Part shown: positions 43,732-51,703 of the stretch, piece after piece
Layout of the letters: each line of letters starts with the position of its first letter
How positions within the stretch are numbered: the stretch's first letter is position 1
Assembly: GCF_000417505.1 (NCBI RefSeq)
Contig: NZ_APHY01000025.1
Location: forward strand, 3-55,566
Source of the DNA: Megasphaera sp. NM10
GTDB lineage: Bacteria > Bacillota > Negativicutes > Veillonellales > Megasphaeraceae
Length of the DNA: 55,564 nucleotides
Reading direction: 5' to 3'
Notes under the pieces: generated by a model
The model's database searches: none
What the model was told of the DNA's origin: nothing
Seen by the model: only the letters and a program-made list of their open reading frames with translations
Made by a program: the position numbers and the translations under genes

Positions 43732-44844
43732 CTAATACAGTTTCTTGTAAATGCCGTACACCTTATCATAATCGAGGGGCACAAAGCTGTGCTTCATGAG
43801 ACGCTGCTGATTTTCGATGACCGATTTAGCAAATTCCGGCAATTCTTCTTCTTTGACGCCGTATTCATGGAGCGCTTTCTTGGGCAGGATGACGTTGAGC
43901 AGTTTTTCCAGTTCTTCATAGACGTGTTCCGGTTCGCAGCCCAGGATGTCGGCGATGAAGCCGTTCAATTTCGCGATTTCACCGTCCGATTTGATGGACA
44001 TGTAGCAGTTCATGACGCCTGTGAACATGGCGTAGTTCGATTCACCATGAGGTACATGATACTTTGCCCCCAGAGGATAGCTCATGGCATGGACAGCGGC
44101 GCAGCCAGGGACACTGAAAGCGATGCCGGCCCAGTTGCTGGCCAGGAGGAAAGCCTTCATAAGCGGGATGCGCGCTTCCGGACCATGGTCGCGGATCTGC
44201 AAATAGCCCTTGAGGATGAGTTCAATGGCGTTATAACTGAAAACGCGGAAGCTGGCGCTGGAATCCGGAGACAAGGCCGATTCGACAGCGTGGACGAGGG
44301 CATCGATGGAACTGGTCGCAAAGACCTTGAAAGGCAGGGTCTTCAAGAGCTGCGAAATGAGGACGGCTTTATCGGCATAGAGCGCATTGTCGGCAATGCC
44401 CTTCTTCGTGTTGCGGCTAACCAGGGCCATGACCGATACATTGGTGACTTCACTGCCCGTCCCGCACGTCGTCGGGATGAGGATGAGTTCCTTTTCCTTT
44501 TCCACAGGAATCTTGCCATCGAACAAATCGAGGACCGGGCTGACCTGCTTCAAGATGAACAACTTGCACAAGTCCATGACCGTGCCGCCGCCGATACCGA
44601 TGATGCGCTTCACATCCTTGGGCATATCTTTATAAATGGCTTCTGCCATTTCATCAGACGGTTCACCCATACCATACTTTTCCTGGAACAAGACGTGGCA
44701 CGTAAGGCCTAAATCCTTGAAATTCGGGTCAAAGATATACTGATTGGTAACAATCAGGTCATCGGCTCCGACCTGCAGGTCTTCCACAAATTCCCGGCAC
44801 GTATCGTAAGAGTAAATCGTCGGTTTCAACTGTAATTCAATCAT
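43732..44844 (-). CDS. 4hbD: 4-hydroxybutyrate dehydrogenase (iron-containing alcohol dehydrogenase)
   Basis: 370 residues of the Fe-ADH family, most like 4-hydroxybutyrate dehydrogenase of Clostridium kluyveri. It shares FQEKYGMGEPSDEM, LILIPTTCGTGSEVTNVSV and the C-terminal YKKLY. The NAD-binding loop is GIGGGTVMDL and the metal ligands include the histidines of AVHAMSYPLG and YHVPHGESN. It interconverts succinate semialdehyde and 4-hydroxybutyrate, feeding the 4-hydroxybutyryl-CoA operon at 46.5-53.2 kb, yet it is encoded apart from that operon. The start at 44844 follows AGAAAGGAG. Confidence 0.9.
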   Translation of the reverse strand: MIELQLKPTIYSYDTCREFVEDLQVGADDLIVTNQYIFDPNFKDLGLTCHVLFQEKYGMGEPSDEMAEAIYKDMPKDVKRIIGIGGGTVMDLCKLFILKQVSPVLDLFDGKIPVEKEKELILIPTTCGTGSEVTNVSVMALVSRNTKKGIADNALYADKAVLISQLLKTLPFKVFATSSIDALVHAVESALSPDSSASFRVFSYNAIELILKGYLQIRDHGPEARIPLMKAFLLASNWAGIAFSVPGCAAVHAMSYPLGAKYHVPHGESNYAMFTGVMNCYMSIKSDGEIAKLNGFIADILGCEPEHVYEELEKLLNVILPKKALHEYGVKEEELPEFAKSVIENQQRLMKHSFVPLDYDKVYGIYKKLY

Positions 44845-44953
44845 TTCATTAACTCCTTTCTAATGGGTAATGCACTCACCGCCTTTAGTGTAACAAAGAT
44901 GGAAACAGTTTTGCAAGATACAGGATGCCCGTGATATAATAAACCTGTCCTGG

Positions 44954-45048
44954 GGGAGGATGGGTTCTGGTGTTCCCTCTGGTCTTCAAAACCAGCATGG
45001 GGAGTTAACAGCTTCTCAGGTGGGTTCGATTCCCACACTTTCCCGCCA
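44954..45048 (+). tRNA. selC: tRNA-Sec (anticodon TCA)
   Basis: The anticodon arm CTGGT-CTTCAAA-ACCAG contains TCA, which reads UGA. The long variable arm (GGGGAG...CTTCTC), the T-arm GTGGG-TTCGATT-CCCAC, a discriminator G and an encoded CCA are all visible. A length of about 95 nt equals that of typical bacterial selC; the 5' end could shift by one or two bases. The gene decodes selenocysteine UGA codons and agrees with the selenoprotein gene at 46479-46817. A terminator follows at 45061. Confidence 0.95.
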
Positions 45049-45054
45049 GAAAAC

Positions 45055-45180
45055 GAAAAAGGGCTGTCGCACGTGCGACAGCCCTTTTTTGAGTTTTAAG
45101 TTTGTAGTTTTTAGTTTGCAGCAAATGGTAAAAAATTTGAGCCAGCTTCTACAAACTGCTCCATACTACAAACTTTGCGT
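45055..45180. repeat. Composite intergenic repeat, partial copy 5, with terminator
   Basis: The hairpin GGGCTGTCGCAcgTGCGACAGCCC (45061-45084) is flanked by A5 and T6 and terminates selC. It is followed by TTTGTAGTTTTTAGTTTGCA words and ACAAACTGC/CTACAAACT words, as in copy 4. Confidence 0.75.
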
Positions 45181-45190
45181 TATAAGCCAA

Positions 45191-45388
45191 TTAGTGGTTC
45201 ATCGATTTCTCATCTGTTTTTTCCGTCTTTTCCTCTATCTGCTTTGTTTCATCCGTATTGACGGCTTCCTTGAATTCACGGAGGCTCTTCCCCAAAGCCC
45301 GGCCGATGGTCGGCAGTTTCCCCGGTCCGAATACGACCAGGGCGATGACTAAAATGAGCAGTAATTCCGGTGCGCCTAAGCCAAACAT
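45191..45388 (-). CDS. tatA: Sec-independent translocase protein TatA
   Basis: 65 residues with the TatA/E plan: one N-terminal transmembrane helix ([20 protein letters not shown]), the FGPGKLP hinge, an amphipathic helix ([15 protein letters not shown]) and a short charged tail. It forms the pore-like part of the twin-arginine export system for folded proteins. No tatC is nearby in the window. Confidence 0.92.
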   Translation of the reverse strand: MFGLGAPELLLILVIALVVFGPGKLPTIGRALGKSLREFKEAVNTDETKQIEEKTEKTDEKSMNH

Positions 45389-45459
45389 GTCCTTCCTCCT
45401 ATAATGCCATTACTTCTTCACATGCCTTCATGATACCCTTATCCGCAGAGGATGTCAAT

Positions 45460-45654
45460 GAACGCGGGAGGAGAAGAGTTTTTTCAAGCCAAAGGATTTA
45501 TCGACGCGGCACGGCGTCACTTCCAGGCACAACGGCTCAGAATGATAGACTTCGGCCCGTCCCAGATAGAGCTGGGACAAGAGGGGATTGAGAGAGTAGC
45601 AATACTGAATCTTGGAATACCGTCCACCATACCTGGGACAGATGCGGACTTCCT
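45460..45654 (-). pseudogene. Possible gene remnant without start codon
   Basis: Between two stops the minus strand encodes about 65 residues beginning EVRICPRYGGRYSKIQYCYS and containing CLEVTPCRVDKSFGLKKLF. The cysteine spacing and composition look like real protein, but there is no start codon or RBS and I do not recognise the family. It lies between tatA and the MFS remnant, in 45389-45717, which holds no intact gene. Chance reading is possible. Confidence 0.35.
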
Positions 45655-45689
45655 AAATTTTCTTATACTTCAATCTGTCAAATAGGAAT

Positions 45690-46210
45690 CCGCATTCAGT
45701 GGCTGCCATGGCATTTCATGTATTTCAGGCTCATCGGCGTCTACGGCATCATCAACCAGTACGGCCTGAAAATGGTCGGCGGCCTGTTATCGGACAAACT
45801 CTTCCATTCGCCGACCAAATACCTGCGCATCGGTTATCTGATCACAGCCGTCGTCCTCATCGCCTTCACCTGGATGCCCTACCAGACCCTTCGGCATCTG
45901 GGCCGGCATCATCATCTCCCTGGCCATCAGTGCCTGCGTCTACAGCATGCGCGCCGTCTTCTTCGCCCCCATGGATGAAGTCGACGTCCCCCGCGAAATC
46001 ACAGGCTCTGCCATGTCCATGGCCTCCTTCATCGGCTATCTGCCCGGCGCCTTCATGTACGCCGTCTACGGCTCCATCCTCGATAGCCATCAGGGTATCG
46101 ACGGCTACCAGATTGTCTTCCCCGTCATGACCGTCTTTACCATCCTCGGCGTCCTGCTGAGCACCTATATCACGCACCGCATCAAAGCCGCCCATACGCT
46201 GGCAAAATAA
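45690..46210 (+). pseudogene. MFS transporter remnant (5'-truncated and frameshifted)
   Basis: C-terminal part of a major facilitator permease: WHFMYFRLIGVYGIINQYG, KMVGGLLSDK (the loop motif DK), then, in a second frame, MRAVFFAPMDEVDVP and the last helices to HTLAK. The frame changes at 45887-45889, where ACCCTTC probably stands for ACCTTC. The first seven or so helices are missing; the sequence just upstream is unrelated. It is a decayed gene, truncated before or in addition to the frameshift. Confidence 0.75.
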
Positions 46211-46260
46211 ACATATAGAAAAAAGCGCTACCGATAGACGGTTAGCCCTCAAAGATTATT

Positions 46261-46310
46261 TAAAGAAAAAATAACCGTTGCGTTGGGAGCGAGGCGGTTA
46301 TTTTTCTTTA
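46261..46310. terminator. Bidirectional terminator
   Basis: TAAAGAAAAAATAACCG and CGGTTATTTTTCTTTA form a long stem that is A-rich on one side and T-rich on the other, so it works in both directions. Confidence 0.7.
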
Positions 46311-46430
46311 TGTGAATACGGATTTCTAATCTGGGTGGAGGGTAGAGCGCCCTCCGAAGAGGGATAACCGCCTACCGTTTTGGTAGCACCTATAAAAAGT
46401 ATAACAAAATTATAATATATCGTCCATAAA

Positions 46431-46476
46431 AGATAAGCTGCCTCTATAAAGATTTCCTTCATAAGGCAGCTTATCT
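46431..46476 (-). terminator. Terminator of the 4-hydroxybutyrate operon
   Basis: AGATAAGCTGCCT and AGGCAGCTTATCT form a perfect 13-bp stem 2 bp after the selenoprotein stop codon. On the minus strand TTTTATGG follows. Confidence 0.8.
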
Positions 46477-46478
46477 CT

Positions 46479-46817
46479 TTATTCAAACCCTTTTTCACGT
46501 GTTATAGCCATTCCTTGCGCCCCTTCTATTGTCAGCCATTGATGGAATAAAAATCGCTTCATATGGATAACAATAGATTGATACCCTTGTTGAATTTGTA
46601 ATTTAGGATGATACCAAACGACAATATCATCAACTAATTCAAAAGGATAGTCCATTTGTTGACCCGGTTTACCTAAACCGATTTCGGGAACATAACTGCC
46701 CCAAATCAAATCGCCTTTTCAACAACTCCCTCCAGACGGTTCAAAGGTCAAGGTAATAATGACATGACCGCCATGAGCGTGAATATATTGTTTTGCTTGT
46801 TCTGTTATGGTAAACAT
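46479..46817 (-). CDS. Selenoprotein with Cys-Sec motif (HesB-like CC/Se motif family)
   Basis: The frame from ATG 46817 (RBS GAGGA) to TAA 46479 contains one in-frame UGA at codon 33 (46719-46721), directly after Cys32: PSGGSC-Sec-KGDLIWG. Sequence on both sides reads as one 112-residue protein: ITEQAKQYIHAHGGHVIITL before, and EIGLGKPGQ, HMKRFLFHQWLTIEGAQGMA after. This matches the plan of HesB-like (seleno)proteins with a CC or CU motif; their function is unknown, probably redox or Fe-S related. A SECIS-like hairpin follows the UGA, and selC lies 1.8 kb away. It is the last gene of the operon, 10 bp after gldA. A conventional gene call would give only the part from 46709. Confidence 0.88.
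46679..46713 (-). promoter_or_regulatory. Bacterial SECIS-like hairpin
   Basis: On the minus strand, five bases after the UGA, CGATTT pairs with AAATCG. Above an internal loop, GGG pairs with CCC around the apical loop GCAGTTATGTT, which offers G and U residues for SelB binding. Position and size fit bacterial SECIS elements. Confidence 0.7.
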
Positions 46818-46827
46818 GTTGAAATCC

Positions 46828-47916
46828 TCACGATTGTCCTAATGTATCTGCTTTCATAATGGCATCATACACTTCATCTGCCGTAATGTCAGCACGCACA
46901 TTTTTTGTGAACTGAGTTGGCACGGTAGCTGCTTCCGCAACCAAACGGATTTCGTCTTCTTTTACATCCGTAATTCCTAAATCAGCTAAGCATGAAGGAA
47001 GTCCTACCGATTTTATATAGTGCAATACTGTGTCCCACTCATCTTTTGGTGCTTTTTCTAAGATAAGCTGTGATAATAATCCAAAAGCAACTTTTTCACC
47101 ATGAGAAGCTCCATGGGCCTGTGGAACATGAGCAAATCCATCATTGATAGCATGTGCTGCCGCAAGGCCTCCCGACTCAAATCCGACACCGCTGAGATAG
47201 ACGCAGGCCTCAATGACTCGTTCTAAAGCAGGGTTTACTTCCTGATTTTCAACAGCGCTAAGTGCTTCCAGTGAATCATTTAATAAAGTTTTATAACATA
47301 ATTCAGCCAAAGCCAGTGCCGTTGCCGAACAAGTCCCCCGAGCCATCGTCTTTGCACCACTTCGCTGACAGGCGCGTGCTTCAAAATAGGTAGATAAGGC
47401 ATCCCCCATACCAGAAACTAAATATTGTTTAGGCGCTTGAGCGATAATTCCAGTGTCGACTAAAACGAGATCCGGATTGTGTTTCATCATTAAAGCCTTG
47501 ATAACGACACCTTGTTCATTGTAAATAACAGCCACACTGCTACACGGTGCATCATTGGAAGCAATGGTAGGAATAATAATTGTCGGTAAATCGCCTAAAT
47601 TAGTGGCCACGGCTTTAGCCGTATCCAGTGCCTTACCTCCGCCAACGCCAATGATAGTATCACAACCATGCTGGTACGCTATATCTTGTGCATCGGCAAT
47701 AGCCTTTTTAGAACATTCACCTTGAAATTCGGCATAGAATACAGATTTATTCGCACTATGCAAAGCTTTATCCAGGCGGTCACCAATTCTTCGCTTATTA
47801 TTAGGCGATAGTAAGACCAAGAAACTATTGCCCATTTTCTTAACATATTTCCCTAATTTATCTAACTCCCCATTGCCTTGCACATAGTATCCCGGTGCTT
47901 TAATTCCAATCGTCAT
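46828..47916 (-). CDS. gldA: Glycerol dehydrogenase-like iron/zinc alcohol dehydrogenase
   Basis: 362 residues of the GldA branch of the Fe-ADH family: NAD loop GVGGGKALDTAK, PTIASNDAPCSSV, and metal ligands around HAINDGFAHVPQAHGASHGEKV. GldA oxidises glycerol or 1,2-diols, or reduces hydroxyketones. In this operon it could instead serve a hydroxyacid or aldehyde linked to 4-hydroxybutyrate metabolism; the family does not decide this. It lies between the unknown 204-residue protein (separated by a terminator-like hairpin) and the selenoprotein gene. Confidence 0.85.
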   Translation of the reverse strand: MTIGIKAPGYYVQGNGELDKLGKYVKKMGNSFLVLLSPNNKRRIGDRLDKALHSANKSVFYAEFQGECSKKAIADAQDIAYQHGCDTIIGVGGGKALDTAKAVATNLGDLPTIIIPTIASNDAPCSSVAVIYNEQGVVIKALMMKHNPDLVLVDTGIIAQAPKQYLVSGMGDALSTYFEARACQRSGAKTMARGTCSATALALAELCYKTLLNDSLEALSAVENQEVNPALERVIEACVYLSGVGFESGGLAAAHAINDGFAHVPQAHGASHGEKVAFGLLSQLILEKAPKDEWDTVLHYIKSVGLPSCLADLGITDVKEDEIRLVAEAATVPTQFTKNVRADITADEVYDAIMKADTLGQS

Positions 47917-47935
47917 GACATAATACCACCTTTCT

Positions 47936-47985
47936 AAAAAACCTCTCCCAGCTGGGGTACTAGGCTACCCTTACCAGAAGAGGTT
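47936..47985 (-). terminator. Terminator-like hairpin upstream of gldA (possible attenuator)
   Basis: On the minus strand AACCTCT pairs with AGAGGTT, with further pairing inside (CTGG/CCAG), followed by T6. It lies within the operon, 20 bp before the gldA start. Confidence 0.55.
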
Positions 47986-48003
47986 CTACGCAACACATAC
48001 CAA

Positions 48004-48618
48004 TTATGAAGAGAAATCAGGCATTTCCTGAAGACGACAAACCAATATGTAGACATCTTCTCCAACCCGATAAACGAGTAAATCACGATTTTCATCCGTA
48101 CACGGGATATTAGATTCTTTTCCACCATTCAGATTATCATGACAAATACTGTTGAGGTCTTCAAAAATTTCCATGACACCTTCTTCGCCTTTGCGGACAA
48201 TCCGTAAAAGATCATTAAAATAAATTTTATCTTGGTCATCATATTTAAAAATAGTACACCAACGACTCAGAAGTTCTTCTTCATTCATGCCCGTTTTCTG
48301 AGAAATTAATTTTTTCTGAGAAGCTAATAGAAGCAACATGCATGATAAGTAAGATTTTACGACCAGTGGGATATGGTCTTTAACCTTGGCAAAATATCGA
48401 CGATGTGACCAATAGCCATCAAAAGTTAAATCATTCTTTTCTAAAAACTCTTTGATGCCATCATTAGCTGATACCCCACAGATCATGAAAAAGCGCTTCA
48501 TAGCTTCATTTGTCGACTTACTCTTCGCATTCATCAGGCACTTTTTCACGAAGAATTCACAGATTTCTGTCGTGTTCGATTTTGTCAGTTTGCGCAATAA
48601 ATCACCATAATACTGCAT
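48004..48618 (-). CDS. Unknown cytoplasmic protein
   Basis: 204 residues, mostly helical by pattern and without signal peptide or clear transmembrane helix; one hydrophobic stretch (SYLSCMLLLLASQKK) lies in the middle. Notable are a Cys near the start of several helices and an acidic C-terminal region ending LVYRVGEDVYILVCRLQEM. I do not recognise a family. The RBS GGAGG and its position between the permease and gldA, all on one strand, indicate that it is a genuine member of the 4-hydroxybutyrate operon. Confidence 0.7.
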   Translation of the reverse strand: MQYYGDLLRKLTKSNTTEICEFFVKKCLMNAKSKSTNEAMKRFFMICGVSANDGIKEFLEKNDLTFDGYWSHRRYFAKVKDHIPLVVKSYLSCMLLLLASQKKLISQKTGMNEEELLSRWCTIFKYDDQDKIYFNDLLRIVRKGEEGVMEIFEDLNSICHDNLNGGKESNIPCTDENRDLLVYRVGEDVYILVCRLQEMPDFSS

Positions 48619-48651
48619 AGTTCAACCTCCGGTCATCAAGAGTCTTCTTGC

Positions 48652-50099
48652 TTATTTTTCTGCGCCTTCCTTTTCAGCATTCAGTTCTTTCAAAGCTGCA
48701 ATATTGAAAAGCGGGTCAGACTTCGTATTGTACAGAGACATTTTACGTTTAAAGAAGTTTTTGCCAAATACGAGCAGGCAAAGGACAATGCCAACACCCA
48801 AAGCCATTGCAGCGCCGCGGGATACGAGGACACCGCCAATGACGCCGGCAACACCGAGGTCATTGAAAGTCTTAGAGCGAAGTACGCCGACACGGACAGC
48901 AACATAACCTTGAATCAACATGGTCAATGCCAAAGCAATCGGCAGGACAGGCTTAACAAAACTTACGATAGGCGATAACCAGTACCCAGTAAAGGTCCCC
49001 AAACGGAAGGAAGCAACGCCGCCAATTAAGCTATCCATGGCATCACGACCGTGTTTGTAACGTTCACAAATAACGACCTGCATAGCTGCCCATAAAGGAC
49101 CGCACATCGAAAGGTCAGGACCTAACAAGGACATAACCATATTACGGACACCAACGATAACGTTATTTCTGTTGGCATCGAAATGGATATTTTCATCACC
49201 ATGACGGAATTCACGAGCTTCATCAATCAGGCATCGGCCTGGATCAATTCACCAAAGAGTACAACATAAGTAGCAATAACTAACGGAGCTGCTTGGATAT
49301 AGTAAGTCATACCCGGGAAGCCAATGCGTTCAGCGAAAGGACTCCACTGGGTAAAGACTTCAATGAAATGAGGATGAGTAAAGCCCATTTCAATAGTTGG
49401 CCAAGGTAATTCGCCCACCAACGGAGCAATAATGACAGCCAGAACCATAGCAGGCAGCAATCCCAAGTCAGAAATAATCTGGAAAACTTTATTTTTATTC
49501 ATGATGCTCTTGAAATGATTACTAAAAGAGCAATAGAAAGCAAAGCCTACGGCAATAGCGATAGTAAATGGATATTTATCGAAGTTACCACCCGTATTGA
49601 ATACCAGGCGTACAGCTGCGATACCGGCCCCGATAAGGATCCCTGATTTCAAAGCATCGGGAACTAAGTCGACGACGCGTTTAGCAAGGCCTGTAGCCCC
49701 TAACAAGAAAGTAAGCAACCCGAGTTCAAATTCAAATGCAATAAGTGCATGCATACGTTCAGCCGTATCATTGGGGAACTCGCCCAGCCACAGCAATAAC
49801 AGCGGAATAGCCGGAGTAATCCAGCCAGGGACAACGGGGTCACCCAAGTGAGCATGCCAAGTATATAAGAACCCGTTCATAATGACAATGGTAATAGCAA
49901 TTTCAAAAGGCATCCCTAAATATTCTTGCAATACCGGGATGATGCCGAGACAAACGGCACATAAAAGCAGCCCTTGAACATAATCAGGCCATTCAAAGCG
50001 ATAATGGATGAAAGGTAAACGCAGGACTAAGTTAAATACGTGTAAATTAATTCCCGGTTGTATTTCGCCTTCTTTTCGTTTATAAACAGGACCAAACAT
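48652..50099 (-). pseudogene. Polytopic permease, frameshifted (possibly DUF3360 / SLC23-like)
   Basis: Reading frames from 50099 and down to 48652 together encode about 482 residues with 12 or more hydrophobic helices. The first frame ends at a TGA at 49227 after GELIQADA. The next frame continues LIDEAREFRHGDENIHFDAN and then NMVMSLLGPDLS. A missing C at 49229-49231 (GCCTG for GCCCTG) explains the break. Segments such as DALKSGILIGAGIAAVRLVFN recall the uracil/xanthine or SulP transporter fold; I would place it near DUF3360 proteins, without certainty. By context it may import 4-hydroxybutyrate or a related acid. The start follows GAGGGG. Confidence 0.7.
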
Positions 50100-50147
50100 A
50101 TTTCGTCCCCTCTTTCTTTGTAAATTTAAAAATCAACAGAAAATTTA

Positions 50148-50245
50148 GATAAAAATAGCGCCATGGCCAAGTTATTCGATATGTAATTATCTACGAATAG
50201 AACAGCCGCCATGGCGCATGCGTATTAAAAACCGCTATTTTTATC
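50148..50245 (-). other. Nested hairpin between cat2 and the permease gene
   Basis: GATAAAAATAGCG (50148-50160) and CGCTATTTTTATC (50233-50245) are exact reverse complements. Inside, GCGCCATGGC (50158-50167) pairs with GCCATGGCGC (50208-50217). The arms overlap by three bases, so the two helices partly compete. The cat2 stop codon lies in the structure. It may control read-through or mRNA stability. Confidence 0.55.
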
Positions 50246-51545
50246 CTTCATACTTACAATGGAAGCGTTTTTCAAATTCTGCAATCAATCCATCTCTAAA
50301 ATCAGGATGGGCAATCTTAATGAGGGCAATAGCACGCTGCCGCAAAGTACGTCCTTTAAGGGGAGCGATACCAAATTCTGTAATGACATAGTCTACATCA
50401 TTGCGGGATGTCGTAACAGCAGCGCCTTCGTCTAAAAGCGGTACAATCTTGGAAATCTTGCCATGGCCTGCAGTCGAAGGCATAGCAATAATAGCTTTAC
50501 CGCCCTTTGCACGGGAAGCCCCTCGAACGAAATCGACCTGGCCGCCAACGCCGCTGAACTGTTTATAGCCAATCATTTCAGCATTGACCTGCCCCATCAA
50601 ATCGACCTGCATAGCCGAGTTGATAGAGATGATATTGTCAATTTTAGCTACAACAAAGGGATCATTGGTGTAATCGACACGTTCCATTAAGACATCAGGA
50701 TTGTTATTTACAAAATCATAGAGTTTCTTTGTCCCCATGAGGAAGCAAGAAACAAATTTTCCCTGGTCAATCGTCTTTTTCTTATTCGTAATAACGCCCT
50801 TACGCGCTAAGTCGATAACCCCATCAGAGAACATTTCGGAATGAATCCCTAAATCTTTTTTATCTCCGAGGAAGGATAAGACAGCATCCGGAATAGCACC
50901 GATGCCCAGTTGCAGCGTATCACCATCATGGATCAACGAAGCTACATATTCCCCGATTTTATGTTCTGTTTCCCCAATTTTAGGAGGCTGCAATTCAATA
51001 AGGGGTTCATCCTTTTCTACGATATAATCAATGTCTTTCAAGTTAATACCATTGCCATAGGTATAGGGCATATTCTTATTGATCTGTGCAATGACCAGTT
51101 TAGCTGCTTCCGCCGCTGGCTGTGTATAGTCAACAGAAACCCCATAAGAGCAGACACCATTTTCATCAGGTTCACTGAGCTGTAAAAAAGCAACGTCAAC
51201 AGGTAATGTACCATCCGTAAAGAGCTTGGGTATTTCATGGAAGAAGCACGGCGTATAATCCCCGCGGCCTTCTTCTACCGCTTTACGAGTCGACCCGCCT
51301 ACGAACAATGCATTATGACGAAAATGTTTTTCCATCCCTGGCTGACAATAAGGTGCTTTACCCATGGCAACCATGTGAACAATTTCAACATTTTCCAGGC
51401 GATCTGCCTGGCGAACTAATTCTTCTGTTAAAGCTTGAGCTTCACCGCAAGCATGGGTGAAAACGATACGATTGCCGGATTGGACATGGCTTACAGCTTC
51501 TTCGACAGAGACAATTTTGTTCGCATATTCTTTTTTCCAATCCAT
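50241..51545 (-). CDS. cat2: 4-hydroxybutyrate CoA-transferase
   Basis: 434 residues of the class I acetyl-CoA hydrolase/transferase family, very similar in plan to C. kluyveri Cat2 and C. aminobutyricum AbfT: RVFTHA-type N-terminus, EIVHMVAMGKAPY, FRHNALFVGG, GIGAIPDAVL, the catalytic glutamate in HSEMFSDG, and GVGGQVDFVRGA. It moves CoA from acetyl- or butyryl-CoA to 4-hydroxybutyrate. The start at 51545 (MDWKKEY) is chosen on AGGTG spacing. It is second in the operon, after abfD. Confidence 0.93.
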   Translation of the reverse strand: MDWKKEYANKIVSVEEAVSHVQSGNRIVFTHACGEAQALTEELVRQADRLENVEIVHMVAMGKAPYCQPGMEKHFRHNALFVGGSTRKAVEEGRGDYTPCFFHEIPKLFTDGTLPVDVAFLQLSEPDENGVCSYGVSVDYTQPAAEAAKLVIAQINKNMPYTYGNGINLKDIDYIVEKDEPLIELQPPKIGETEHKIGEYVASLIHDGDTLQLGIGAIPDAVLSFLGDKKDLGIHSEMFSDGVIDLARKGVITNKKKTIDQGKFVSCFLMGTKKLYDFVNNNPDVLMERVDYTNDPFVVAKIDNIISINSAMQVDLMGQVNAEMIGYKQFSGVGGQVDFVRGASRAKGGKAIIAMPSTAGHGKISKIVPLLDEGAAVTTSRNDVDYVITEFGIAPLKGRTLRQRAIALIKIAHPDFRDGLIAEFEKRFHCKYEG

Positions 51546-51570
51546 CACACACACCTACTTTCCTATAACT

Positions 51571-51620
51571 GACTGACGGCCTGCAACGAAGGAGGAGCAG
51601 CCTAGTTGCAGGCATCAGTC
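51571..51620 (-). other. Intercistronic hairpin between abfD and cat2
   Basis: GACTGA-N2-GCCTGCAAC and GTTGCAGGC-N2-TCAGTC form a 15-bp interrupted stem. No U run follows on the minus strand, so it is more likely an mRNA stability or processing element than a terminator. Confidence 0.5.
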
Positions 51621-51703
51621 AAAATCACGTCTATATACTCATACTATATTTATTCTGTACTACTTCATTACGCAAGGATAGCGATTTCCAGTGTAAAATC
51701 AAC

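Noticed and set aside
45452-45685. Plus-strand open frame of 77 codons
   Set aside because: No RBS, and the opposite strand has the more protein-like reading with spaced cysteines.
46917-46933. Sigma-54-like TTGGCACGGTAGCTGCT on the plus strand
   Set aside because: It lies inside gldA, points against the gene and away from any plus-strand start; a chance match with a weaker -12 part.
49200-49245. TGA in the permease gene as a second selenocysteine codon
   Set aside because: The reading after the TGA in the same frame is not protein-like; the conserved sequence continues in another frame, so a one-base deletion explains it.
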